From the NCBI GenBank assembly GCA_037501455.1, contig CM074855.1:56117001-56181000 (forward strand): DNA of 64,000 nt, written 5' to 3'. Below, in pieces: positions 24,300 to 35,400 of this stretch; position 1 is the first letter of the stretch, and each line of letters starts with the position of its first letter. Both the position numbers and the translations under genes were made by a program. Below the pieces are notes generated by a model. It ran no database searches. It worked only from the letters and a program-made list of their open reading frames with translations, and was not told the DNA's origin. This DNA is from Lantana camara. Its lineage: Eukaryota; Streptophyta; Magnoliopsida; Lamiales; Verbenaceae.

Positions 24300-25866
24300 G
24301 TGTTCATCGGATATTTCGAAATAACGAGTGTCATTGCTACAAAAGTATTAATTCGTAAAATTGGGATATGTATATGCATAATAAGGAGAAATAACTTAAA
24401 AACAATTCATAAAGATGAAATCTCTACATATATTGTTAGAAACATTTGTAATTACGAGAAAGTGATTAAATATTTAGGGAAAACACAAGTTCAAATTTGA
24501 TCCCAACATAATATTACAATGTATTAAATCATAAATCGAATAACGAAGAACGAGAGCGTCATTATTTATGAAGTACCAGTTCGTAAAATTGAAGTACTGA
24601 AAACAAAAATTGAAGTATTGTTGCATTTAACATAGAGTATGAATATTCAAAAATAAGGTGTTCCAACACAATACGATTATTGGAGCCTTAAATTGAGATT
24701 CAGTGAAACCTAGGTGTCTATTCGTAAAGGGCGAAGTATGATTATCCGATAACAAGGTTTTCATCGGATATTTCGAAACGACGAGTGTCATTGCTTCAAA
24801 AGTATTAATTCGTTAAATTGGGATATGTATATGCATAGTAAGGAGAAATAACTTAAAAACATTTCATAAAGATGAAATCTCTACATATATTGTTAGAAAC
24901 ACTTGTAATTACGAGAAAGTGATTAAATATTTCGGGAAAACACAAGTTCAAATTTGATCCCAACTTAATATTACAATGTATTAAATCATAAATCGAATAA
25001 TGAAGAACGAGAGCGTCATTATTTATGAAGTACCAGTTCGTAAAATTGAAGTACTGAAAACAAAAATTGAAGTATTGTTGCATTTAACCTAGATTATGAA
25101 TATTCGAAAATAAGGTGTTCCAACACAATACGATTATTGGAGCCATAAATTGAGATTCAGTGAAACCTAGGTGTCTATTCGTAAAGGGCGAAGTATGATT
25201 ATCCGATAACAAGGTGTTCATCGGATATTTCGAAACAACGAGTGTCATCGCTTCAAAAGTATTAATTCGTAAAATTGGGATATATAAATGCATAGGAAGG
25301 AGAAATAACTTAAAAACATTTCATAAAGATGAAATCCCTACATATATTGTTAGAAACACTTGTAAATACGAGAAACTGATTAAATATTTCGGGAAAATAT
25401 AAGTTCAAATTTGATCCCAACTTAATATTACAATGTATTAAATCATAAGTCGAATAATGAAGAACGAGAGGGTCATTATTTCTGAAGTATCAGTTCGTAA
25501 AATTGATGTACTGAAAACAGAAATTGAAGTATTGTTGCATTTAACATAGAGTTTGAATATTCGAAAATAAGGTGTTCCAACACAATACGATTATTGGAGC
25601 CTTAAATTGAGATTCAGTGAAACCTAGGTGTCTATTCGTAAAGGGCGAAGTTTGATTATCCGATAACAGGGTGTTCATCGGATATTTCGAAACAACGAGT
25701 GTCATCGCTTCAAAAGTATTAATTCGTAAAATTGGGACATATATATGCATAGTAAGGAGAAATAACTTAAAAACATTTCATAAAGATGAAATCTCTACAT
25801 ATATTGTTAGAAACACTTGTAATTGCGATAAAGTGATTAAATATTTCGGGAAAACATAAGTTCAAA
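24300..25866 (+). repeat. Duplicated satellite flank left of the full-length element
   Basis: Matches 45180-46746 at a constant offset of 20880. Only about four differences were noticed, for example GCGATAAAG against GCGAGAAAG just before the insertion. Private markers found only in these two places include AACCTAGATTATGAA (25087 and 45967), AGCCATAAATTG, GAGAAACTGAT and GGGAAAATATAAG. Weaker similarity continues leftward to about 23,470. Confidence 0.85.
25862..25866. repeat. Target site duplication TCAAA, left copy
   Basis: TCAAA precedes the TGTAGCACC end of the element and recurs at 35774-35778 after its GTTACA end. The uninterrupted satellite reads GTTCAAATTTGATCCC here. Confidence 0.95.
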
Positions 25867-26756
25867 TGTAGCACCCGGGACGATAGGCACCACATCCCCC
25901 GCACTATGAGTCTAATCCACATATGAAATAGGCAGTCCACACATGAATCGGACTCACAGCGAACGGGTGACAATCAAAAGTACAGTCCTGACTAGGCGGT
26001 AGCTAACCCTGGAACCATCAACCAAAAACCAAAAATGCGGAAGCAAGGAAATCATTCATGAAATAATGGAAATCCAATACGAATATAATTACGGGTTCCA
26101 CTAATCAGTACACCTGTCCTAACCTGTCCCGAATCAATACAAGGAAATAATCATAACAACGGGTTCAACTGGCTCCAGAATCTGTCCTAACCTGTCCCGA
26201 ATCAATATCAATTCAATAAGGGCACACCGGCCCACAATAATAAATCAATAATTAATCAATACAGTATTTAAAGACAATGTAATATGCAGTGAGTGTAAAT
26301 GAGTGAGACTAGAACAAAGACTCGACACTCTAACTCCGCCTAGTAACCAACACCTGCAAAAGAAACTGGAAAAAGGGGAAAGAGGGGTCAGTCTCTAGAA
26401 GACTGAGTGAGCAGGAGCGGTACATATAATATAGAAACATGCACATGCAAGTCATAAATCCCGAGCAAGGTTTTATTTAAAGTTAGTTCCCTCGAAGGGC
26501 TAGAAATTAAGTAAGCAATGCTCAGACTTTACGACTATTCATATTAAATTCATTAAGTTCGTAAATCATATTCAATCAATAAGGCTCGGCGAGTGAGCGT
26601 GCACAATCTCCAACCAAACGCCGACCGTGTACGACAAATATCATTAATACATTAAATAGGTGATCATGCAATATATCATAATACATTCAGATCACATGCC
26701 ATGTCCTAAATATATTGTTTGGGCAATCCGATGCCCGGCCTTCCCGCACAGTGCCT

Positions 26757-26800
26757 ATCAATCAATAATCAATCAATCAATCAATCAATCAGTCAATCAT
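26757..26800. repeat. CAAT-type tetranucleotide repeat in the type 2 LTR
   Basis: A run of ATCAATCA units with one AGTC interruption. A second, shorter run lies at 27046-27063, so the two flank the conserved block. Identical runs occur at offsets 6572 and 20880 in the other LTR copies. The type 1 LTR has GATT runs in equivalent places (7361-7385 and 7670-7692). Confidence 0.85.
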
Positions 26801-26875
26801 TTTCAATTATAAATAAGTTCCAACCTTCTTCCTCCGGGTTGGTGGTGGGTTTGCAAGGCCCGACCACCCAGTCAC

Positions 26876-26971
26876 TGGCCAAAAGGGGTTACATGACTCC
26901 CCAGATGGCACTCAGCTCCCTTTCCCCGCCAATCTCCTGACGAGGTCCGGTACCGCTGTTCAATAGTGGGA
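26876..26971 (-). other. 96-base conserved block, copy in 3' LTR
   Basis: Exact reverse complement of 7455-7550 in the type 1 LTR. In element sense it lies about 225 bases after the candidate TATA box. Confidence 0.85.
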
Positions 26972-27130
26972 CTAGTGTGAGGGTTTACCGTCAGCCCTTG
27001 CCTCCTCGGGTCCCCACTCACACCAAGCCCCTGGGCCCCAATCAGTGCAATCAATCAATCAATCTTTTCTCGCCAAAACATTTGATTCATAAGAATCATA
27101 CCATATCCATCATTATCCATTTGAAAAGGG

Positions 27131-27206
27131 TTTACTCGATCAATCAATATTTACTCGATCAATATTTACTCGATAACTCTCCTTTTAAAAGTAACGTATA
27201 TAATCC
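27131..27206 (-). promoter_or_regulatory. Candidate LTR core promoter with three ATCGAGTAAA copies
   Basis: On the minus strand GGATTATATACG (27195-27206) is followed by three copies of ATCGAGTAAA (27165-27174, 27150-27159 and 27131-27140), spaced 15 and 19 bases and joined by ATTGAT-like spacers. The type 1 LTR has one copy after its TATA run. The position matches a core promoter with a repeated start-proximal motif, but no start site is proven. Confidence 0.35.
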
Positions 27207-27949
27207 TAAGGTTTTGGCCAAAGCTTTTCACATAAGGGTTGTAGGGTTGATATGTAACTAGAACGAAAACACCCTCACCTGGAATTCCACGAGACAAGAA
27301 ACAAGAGCAATACGGGTGCCTATTCAATTTGGAAGTCTCCACCCTGGAAACAAACTGTACAAAAGAAGGAACAATGTGTACTGGTGAGAATTGACTCAAT
27401 ATGAAACCACATAGACGCACGGCAATGCTAAACACATGATATGAGATGTATAAGAAGAAGAATGATGTTATGGAGTTACATAATCAAGTAATTCGTTCAA
27501 GTACATTCCATACATGAGGGTTTCAAGCCCAATCATTTCATATCTTTCATAGCAAATCAAGTCATGAGCTTCATATAACATTTATAATTCAAGTATATCA
27601 CATTTCATACAAATTCACAATATACATGGCCAATTAATTCATATAACATGAATTCATACATTCATAATATATTACATGTTTTCAAATGTCATACACTGCA
27701 TATTCATTAATTATCAAGCAAGCAAGAACAAATTACATTTTGAAACAATTAACAATTAATACAATTTCGGCATAACGGGATTCAAATTGCAATCAAAGCA
27801 TCAACATATATCATAGTTCATTTAATTCATGCTTTCGTACACATTGGGATTCATATTGATTGACAAATCAAGCAATTGACAATTTATTGCAATTAAAACA
27901 ATTAATTCAATTAAATAGAAATACACAAAATAAATCACAACAAATCAAC

Positions 27950-28740
27950 CGGGCATCCGATTGACGAACGGAAAGTGGCGTTGGACTCACCACAACGAAA
28001 GGGACCTTATGTCCGAAAGTCACCGGAATGCCGCTACCGTAGCCGGTCGAACAGCCACCGGCCGCCACCGGAACACCGCCTCCGGTGGTCGGAAAAATCC
28101 CCGGAAGGACAGGAACGTGCGTCTCGGCCTGCTCAACAAAAGCCCTCAATCAATTTCAGAAAATGCCAAACACGCAGGACTTCGTTGACGAAAAACCGAA
28201 TCAAATCCCAATGACGAAAACTGAAATTAAACGTAAACCGTAAAACCAAAATGAAATCCGGGCATACCGTTGGAAAGCTTGTAACGAGCCCTACAAAAGC
28301 CCCAAGTCAAACCGCCGGAAAAAACGCCGGAAAATCGGACCGCCGGTCCAGGCCCGGTCCGCCGCCGGTCCACCGCCGCCGGCCGGTTCTCTGACCGCCA
28401 CCACCACGAATAGATCGGACTCGACCTCAGGAACAACTTTCGTGAAGGGAGCCCCACCGAAATCGGCCGGAAAATGGCCAAACCGTCGCCTCCAAGCTGC
28501 GCCGCTGCGTCACCGCCGGAACCACCACCTACGCCGCGATTCGCTCGAAAAGGAGGCCGGAAATGGAACGGGAAGGGTTGAAAACATAGGATAGGTTGGT
28601 TGTTGGCCGGCGAGGGTCGCCGGAACGCCGCCGGCGTGGAGGTGGCGCAACCCGCCACCGTCGGACCACCGCTGCTCCGCCGCTGGTCACTTTCAGGCCA
28701 CGAAACTGGTACGGTTGTGACGGGCTCGTCGAGCTGATAA
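27950..28740 (-). other. GC-rich, CCGG-laden segment of the LTR
   Basis: In contrast with the AT-rich rest of the LTR, this stretch is full of CCGG, GCCGCC and CCGGCG. In element sense it keeps a 173-codon open frame (28227-28748), proline-, arginine- and serine-rich, in all three LTR copies. Since the copies are nearly identical, this persistence says little about selection. I recognise no domain. It could be a captured host 5' exon or simply a CpG-rich part of U3. Confidence 0.4.
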
Positions 28741-29201
28741 ATTTGCACTATTGATTCTTCGAATTCCGTCGAGAAACGAGGGAGAACGGCAAGTGTGTGT
28801 TTTCACACCTTGAGTGCATGTGAATAGTGCTGCTGCGCTAGGAAGACGATGAAGGCAGGAGCTGCTGAAATGGCACGCAAAACGAGGAAACCCGAGTATA
28901 TATCTCGGATTCTCGTACTCAAAAACGATCGGAAGAACGGGCTAACGAAGTCAGAATTGAGCAAACTTAGAGTCTACGGACTCGTCTCGATGCCCCGGAC
29001 GCAAATGAAGGGTCAAAGAAGTCAAAATCTCTACCGAACGAGAAGTGACCGAAAAGCCCCTTAAAAGAAGAAAATTACAAAAAGGGCCCTAACTCTAAAA
29101 GAGTTCAAAAGTGGGCCACACAACGCACCAAACACAAAATTAAATACATAAAAAGGTTAGAAGGTGACGTACCTTATTTATCGAATGAGCGGGGCGTTAC
29201 A

Positions 29202-29215
29202 ATCTTCCCTCCTTC
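29202..29215 (-). other. Polypurine tract
   Basis: The minus strand reads GAAGGAGGGAAGAT directly before the TGTAACG start of the 3' LTR. This is the expected place and composition for the plus-strand DNA primer of reverse transcription, and it fixes the element orientation as minus. Confidence 0.9.
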
Positions 29216-29486
29216 AAAAGGACCTGTCCTCAGGTCCTACTGCTAGACCGAAAAGTTTCAAACTGAAATGTATCGATCTGTTTCCCAAAATTGCGTAGCA
29301 TCTTAGCCCTGGTTGTGAAGTTTACTCCCCCTATTTGTATCACCCCTTCAGAGTCTGGTAGTCACAAAGATCTGCTCGAACACTTGGCCGTTAATCACTT
29401 CAACACTTGTTCGACTGCTACTAGTCCATTGCCTCGTCACTTGTTAACCTCTGTCTGTCCAGGCGTAACGCAAATACGACAAACAA

Positions 29487-29853
29487 GAGAGAATCCCATC
29501 TCTCCACACACAAGTGAGGAAGCCCCGTCCCTCAGCACACACAAAAGAGAGAACCCCGTCTCTCGGGCACAGAATTGAGAGAACCCCGTCTCTCAAACAC
29601 AGAATTGAGAGAACCCCGTCTCCCAGCCTAAGTCTGTCAGATTCCACATCTTCCCAGACATCTAGTTTGAGAAAATCCAGCATTTCTCAAGCTCCTAAAT
29701 CCAAGAGAATCCAACATCCCTCGAATACCTAAGTACAAGAGAATCCAGCATCTCTCGTGCACAGAAAACAGAAAGAATCCAGCATCTTTCTATCACATAA
29801 TCAGGGAGAATCCACATCCTCCTGACACATAATCCGAGAGAATCAAATCTCCC
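29487..29853 (-). repeat. Minisatellite of about eleven covarying hairpins
   Basis: Units about 28-36 bases apart each form a small inverted repeat around a kept loop, ACCCCG or ATCCAGCA on the + strand. Perfect arms: GAGAGA/TCTCTC (29487-29504 and 29547-29564), TGAGG/CCTCA (29515-29534), TTGAGAGA/TCTCTCAA (29575-29596), TTGAGAAA/TTTCTCAA (29667-29690) and AGAAAGA/TCTTTCT (29770-29791). Near-perfect: 29607-29624, 29735-29758, TCAGG/CCTGA with inner pairs (29801-29825) and 29836-29853. Weak or decayed units lie near 29647 and 29704. Stem changes on one side are matched on the other. The array lies 270-650 bases before the 3' LTR in element sense. Confidence 0.78.
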
Positions 29854-31254
29854 TTTCACTCAAGCACACAAGCAGAAGCAAGGTTCACAATAATCAACAC
29901 ACACTCCACTGACTAGGATATCACATAATCACAAAATTTAAATATGTAAACGATGCATGTATGCTCGTGCGATGGATGCTTAGTGTACCGTTCACCGTAG
30001 TAATGGAATTGATGTTGTGACTTTACTTCTACGATTTGGATAGTCTGATCTCTAGCTGGCTTGATTCCCAACTTGTCTTTCATATCTTTAGTAGATGTTT
30101 GACTGAGAAGGTCAGACCCTTGGTTGATCCTATTCTCGATTCCATTCGGATCCTTACTCATAGTTATCTTCTGCAATTAACCGAGCACCAGTTTATTCCG
30201 CCTACGATCAGAACATTTATCTTTGTATCAGGTTCATTATATTCTCTTTGGCCGTACAAGAATCTTGAACTTTAACTCCCACTTCATACACTGTCACTAA
30301 CTGGTTAAGTTCTTTGTTGAAGATTTTGTCATCTGGAACTAGTGGACATCCTTCTTAAAAGTGATAAATTTTTGACCAATTTTTCCTTTCTTGAAACTAA
30401 TTTAGAAATCCATCAGAAGTTCCCTGATAATATCATCATCCTCGCTGTCTGAATCACGTGCTTATAAATTCCCAAACAAACCACTCTCTTCGATGCCTTA
30501 TGAAGATCTTCATCCCGATTATATTAACTTAACTCAACTTTGAAGGTTTACTGATAACGCCGCCTTATTCTTTTCCTGTCACTATCATTGGGTCATTCAT
30601 GTCCGTGAGAAATATCTTCCTCGAGTATCACTGTGAATTTAAGTTTCATGTCTAGTCGTGCTCTCCCCCAAGAAATTTTATCTTAATTCCTTAGACTTTT
30701 TCTACCACTTCTTGGGTCAAAACACCTCAATTTCTTCAACTTAGCTTCCTCGGTATAAGTGGTTTAATCACGCCACTTATCTAGTGATAGTCCTCACATT
30801 TCCTTTGAAGCAATTAGTAGAAATGACAACCTGCTTCTTTCGTTCTCACTTTCGATTCTATTTTCCCAAACCTCAGAATTTTCCATTTCCTTTTTAACCA
30901 ACCAGTGCAACCCAGAATTTCTTCTTTTCTTGATTCCAGCAAGAATCAATCGGAGTACCACTTGATAAATAAGATGTGGGGGATACCTATCAAGTAAACA
31001 CTAAAATGCATGTCGGATTAGGGTGCCAATGCAATATCACACTTGTAAACAATTAAAGATGCAACACATTGGGAACAATTATACAAATTAGAGATGCGCA
31101 TATAATAGAGAAATTTAAATAATTAAAATGACGTATGATGCACGTGCTTTATGAATGCATAGAACCTGTCACCGTAGTTGTAAACTTTAACTTGGCATAT
31201 TTCTTTGCTTCTCAAATTGCAGGGTTTGTCTTGAATTAATTGTTCCCCTCTTCT

Positions 31255-31590
31255 TTACCCACGGTCTTTCAAATCTTCAAAGTTCCCGTGTATCAACTTA
31301 TGGATCTCCCAAGTCCGAGATTGAAATCTCTTGAACCCAAAATTCTTCAACACCCATGAAATTGGCATCTTGACTTCTCTTGAAGAATCAATCTCCAATT
31401 GTCTACATTTGAGTACATAATTTCCCTCCAATAGTTCTTTGTCTTTCTTTATCGTTTCCATTTGTTGCTCCAGAGCTCTTAATTCAATCTCACAACTCGA
31501 CACTTCATCTTGAATTTGGAAGATGAACTCATATCCGGCCGAAGATAAAATCCTTAGCATTGTCATTTTCCCTGAACTTATACTTACCAC
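31255..31590 (-). pseudogene. Decayed coiled-coil-like frame in the internal domain
   Basis: A 111-codon frame in element sense, starting about 850 bases after the primer-binding site, where gag would be expected. Its middle (residues about 28-70, containing ELRALEQQMETIKKDKELLE) is rich in charged and leucine/isoleucine residues with coiled-coil character. Upstream, between about 31600 and 31760, short pieces in other frames also read as charged helical sequence (for example KDEETTKREF and LQNRDEIGVELRRIKEN) but are broken by stops, so a longer frame has probably been frameshifted. I do not recognise a gag, zinc knuckle or host family. Function unknown; it may be a remnant of a captured or gag-like gene. 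Confidence 0.35.
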
Positions 31591-32418
31591 GTCGACTAAT
31601 TTTCTTTAATTCTTCTCAATTCAACTCCTATCTCATCCCGATTCTGAAGCATGTGAATTCCCTCTTCGTAGTCTCTTCATCCTTTTCCATCGATCTAAAT
31701 CCCAAGCTATATTATTCTTCATATTTTCTTTCGCCTCTTTCTCAAGTTAGATGATCTTTACCGCTTCTTAACCACGAACTTACTTTACTTTAATTCTCTT
31801 GAAGATCATCACCTCCACGTTGATAGAAACCTCGAATCTAAACATCTTCGAGATTTCTCTTCTTTGGAATCTGGTTGACAAATCTTCGTAGTGTAAACAA
31901 ACATGTTGATCTCGTGAAACCAAATCATTACACACCACAAATCCCGTCTCATCATGGATTCACCATCGGTAATAGAGCTTGCAAACTTCTCCTTCGAACT
32001 GACCTCTTATTCTGGACTTTATCACTCGAGCCCTAACCTCATTTTAGAAAAGGTTTGACTCATAAATTTCTATAGAAATTCCCAAGGCATTCCTTACAGC
32101 TTCCGAGCTAGAAAGAAGAGCTCGTGGTAGCCTGTGGTTGTCGTAAAGATTGGCCGTGGTTTGATATTATCTTCATATCCTATGAATCACAACTCATTTT
32201 GAAAATAAATGCATGCGATTAGTATATGCTCATGCCACATAATTACCACCAAAAGAATGGATTCAATGCAAAATGCAACAAATAATCTAATAAAATTTGA
32301 AAAAAATCACAATTCAGTGTTCGATGATGATGCAATGCACACATTGACAATTAGTTCCTATGCCGTGCGACCTATACTCGAGACAACACAACCCAGAGCA
32401 CCGGTTCTGAACCTGGTA

Positions 32419-32430
32419 GCTCTGATACCA
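32419..32430 (-). other. Primer-binding site for initiator tRNA-Met
   Basis: The minus strand reads TGGTATCAGAGC, eight bases from the 5' LTR. This is the standard complement of the 3' end of plant initiator tRNA-Met. Beyond it come two extra bases (TA) and then CCAGGTT, which again matches the tRNA complement. Copia and several chromovirus lineages use this primer. Confidence 0.93.
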
Positions 32431-32438
32431 CCTAAAGA

Positions 32439-35400
32439 TGTAGCACCCGGGACGATAGGCACCACATCCCCCGCACTATGAGTCTAATCCACATATGAAA
32501 TAGGCAGTCCACACATGAATCGGACTCACAGCGAACGGGTGACAATCAAAAGTACAGTCCTGACTAGGCGGTAGCTAACCCTGGAACCATCAACCAAAAA
32601 CCAAAAATGCGGAAGCAAGGAAATCATTCATGAAATAATGGAAATCCAATACGAATATAATTACGGGTTCCACTAATCAGTACACCTGTCCTAACCTGTC
32701 CCGAATCAATACAAGGAAATAATCATAACAACGGGTTCAACTGGCTCCAGAATCTGTCCTAACCTGTCCCGAATCAATATCAATTCAATAAGGGCACACC
32801 GGCCCACAATAATAAATCAATAATTAATCAATACAGTATTTAAAGACAATGTAATATGCAGTGAGTGTAAATGAGTGAGACTAGAACAAAGACTCGACAC
32901 TCTAACTCCGCCTAGTAACCAACACCTGCAAAAGAAACTGGAAAAAGGGGAAAGAGGGGTCAGTCTCTAGAAGACTGAGTGAGCAGGAGCGGTACATATA
33001 ATATAGAAACATGCACATGCAAGTCATAAATCCCGAGCAAGGTTTTATTTAAAGTTAGTTCCCTCGAAGGGCTAGAAATTAAGTAAGCAATGCTCAGACT
33101 TTACGACTATTCATATTAAATTCATTAAGTTCGTAAATCATATTCAATCAATAAGGCTCGGCGAGTGAGCGTGCACAATCTCCAACCAAACGCCGACCGT
33201 GTACGACAAATATCATTAATACATTAAATAGGTGATCATGCAATATATCATAATACATTCAGATCACATGCCATGTCCTAAATATATTGTTTGGGCAATC
33301 CGATGCCCGGCCTTCCCGCACAGTGCCTATCAATCAATAATCAATCAATCAATCAATCAATCAGTCAATCATTTTCAATTATAAATAAGTTCCAACCTTC
33401 TTCCTCCGGGTTGGTGGTGGGTTTGCAAGGCCCGACCACCCAGTCACTGGCCAAAAGGGGTTACATGACTCCCCAGATGGCACTCAGCTCCCTTTCCCCG
33501 CCAATCTCCTGACGAGGTCCGGTACCGCTGTTCAATAGTGGGACTAGTGTGAGGGTTTACCGTCAGCCCTTGCCTCCTCGGGTCCCCACTCACACCAAGC
33601 CCCTGGGCCCCAATCAGTGCAATCAATCAATCAATCTTTTCTCGCCAAAACATTTGATTCATAAGAATCATACCATATCCATCATTATCCATTTGAAAAG
33701 GGTTTACTCGATCAATCAATATTTACTCGATCAATATTTACTCGATAACTCTCCTTTTAAAAGTAACGTATATAATCCTAAGGTTTTGGCCAAAGCTTTT
33801 CACATAAGGGTTGTAGGGTTGATATGTAACTAGAACGAAAACACCCTTACCTGGAATTCCACGAGACAAGAAACAAGAGCAATACGGGTGCCTATTCAAT
33901 TTGGATGTCTCCGCCCTGGAAACAAACTGTACAAAAGAAGGAACAATGTGTACTGGTGAGAATTGACTCAATATGAAACCACATAGACGCACGGCAATGC
34001 TAAACACATGATATGAGATGTATAAGAAGAAGAATGATGTTATGGAGTTACATAATCAAGTAATTCGTTCAAGTACATTCCATACATGAGGGTTTCAAGC
34101 CCAATCATTTCATATCTTTCATAGCAAATCAAGTCATGAGCTTCATATAACATTTATAATTCAAGTATATCACATTTCATACAAATTCACAATATACATG
34201 GCCAATTAATTCATATAACATGAATTCATACATTCATAATATATTACATGTTTTCAAATGTCATACACTGCATATTCATTAATTATCAAGCAAGCAAGAA
34301 CAAATTACATTTTGAAACAATTAACAATTAATACAATTTTGGCATAACGGGATTCAAATTGCAATCAAAGCATCAACATATATCATAGTTCATTTAATTC
34401 ATGCTTTCGTACACATTGGGATTCATATTGATCGACAAATCAAGCAATTGACAATTTATTGCAATTAAAACAATTAATTCAATTAAATAGAAATACACAA
34501 AATAAATCACAACAAATCAACCGGGCATCCGATTGACGAACGGAAAGTGGCGTTGGACTCACCACAACGAAAGGGACCTTATGTCCGAAAGTCACCGGAA
34601 TGCCGCTACCGTAGCCGGTCGAACAGCCACCGGCCGCCACCGGAACACCGCCTCCGGTGGTCGGAAAAATCCCCGGAAGGACAGGAACGTGCGTCTCGGC
34701 CTGCTCAACAAAAGCCCTCAATCAATTTCAGAAAATGCCAAACACGCAGGACTTCGTTGACGAAAAACCGAATCAAATCCCAATGACGAAAACTGAAATT
34801 AAACGTAAACCGTAAAACCAAAATGAAATCCGGGCATACCGTTGGAAAGCTTGTAACGAGCCCTACAAAAGCCCCAAGTCAAACCGCCGGAAAAAACGCC
34901 GGAAAATCGGACCGCCGGTCCAGGCCCGGTCCGCCGCCGGTCCACCGCCGCCGGCCGGTTCTCTGACCGCCACCACCACGAATAGATCGGACTCGACCTC
35001 AGGAACAACTTTCGTGAAGGGAGCCCCACCGAAATCGGCCGGAAAATGGCCAAACCGTCGCCTCCAAGCTGCGCCGCTGCGTCACCGCCGGAACCACCAC
35101 CTACGCCGCGATTCGCTCGAAAAGGAGGCCGGAAATGGAACGGGAAGGGTCGAAAACATAGGATAGGTTGGTTGTTGGCCGGCGAGGGTCGCCGGAACGC
35201 CGCCGGCGTGGAGGTGGCGCAACCCGCCACCGTCGGACCACCGCTGCTCCGCCGCTGGTCACTTTCAGGCCACGAAACTGGTACGGTTGTGACGGGCTCG
35301 TCGAGCTGATAAATTTGCACTATTGATTCTTCGAATTCCGTCGAGAAACGAGGGAGAACGGCAAGTGTGTGTTTTCACACCTTGAGTGCGTGTGAATAGT

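Larger units (their letters stand above)
8345..25866 (+). repeat. 457-bp satellite array, block 2
   Basis: About 38 monomers of the satellite described for block 1, uninterrupted between two LTR insertions. This block shows the clearest higher-order structure: A-D-C triplets followed by a variable number of A-B dimers (9674-22014). Monomer boundaries stay at 457 bases apart from rare single-base indels, for example an extra A in the GAAAAACATAAAT stretch near 10890 and again near 20033. Single-base variants shared by distant monomers show local copying by unequal exchange or conversion. No gene was found. Confidence 0.97.
25867..29201 (-). repeat. 3' LTR of the full-length element
   Basis: 3335 bp. 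Minus-strand ends are TGTAACGCCCCGC and GGGTGCTACA. Plus-strand order: GGGTTAGC-like and TAGGCGG segments near the left end, tetranucleotide CAAT runs, the 96-base block (26876-26971), candidate promoter (27131-27206), AT-rich stretch (27440-27940), GC-rich CCGG-laden stretch (27950-28740), then the other end. Six of the nine differences from the 5' LTR are private to this copy compared with the solo LTR at 46747: 27276, 27341, 27861, 28579, 28818 and 28839. Confidence 0.95.
29202..32438 (-). other. Internal domain of the non-autonomous element
   Basis: 3237 bp between the LTRs. In element sense it runs: primer-binding site, a leader of about 0.8 kb, a decayed coiled-coil-like frame (31255-31590), about 1.5 kb without recognisable frames, a hairpin minisatellite (29487-29853) and the polypurine tract. 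The segments around 29936-30020 and 31109-31195 look like diverged copies of each other, sharing AAATTTAAATA, GTATG, CGTGC and CACCGTAGT in order. Another small open frame in sense lies at 29913-30176. No retroviral enzyme motif was seen in any frame. Confidence 0.85.

Noticed and set aside
8345..25866. Regularly spaced repeats suggesting a CRISPR array.
   Set aside because: The repeat unit fills the whole 457-bp period and there are no unique spacers between short repeats; there are no cas genes and the setting is a plant genome.
26719..26940. A peptide shared by frames in both LTR types (ending MALSSLSPPIS).
   Set aside because: It comes from the antisense strand of the identical 96-base block; identity at all codon positions, third bases included, points to nucleotide-level conservation.
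32401..32430. A tRNA gene near GGTTCTGAACCTGG...GCTCTGATACCA.
   Set aside because: Only the 3' end complement of tRNA-iMet is present, at the exact primer-site position beside the LTR; no cloverleaf or A box is present.
29202..32438. Possible endogenous pararetrovirus or other viral insert between the LTRs.
   Set aside because: Direct LTRs, 5-bp target duplications, tRNA-iMet primer site and polypurine tract define an LTR retrotransposon; no viral protein motif is present.
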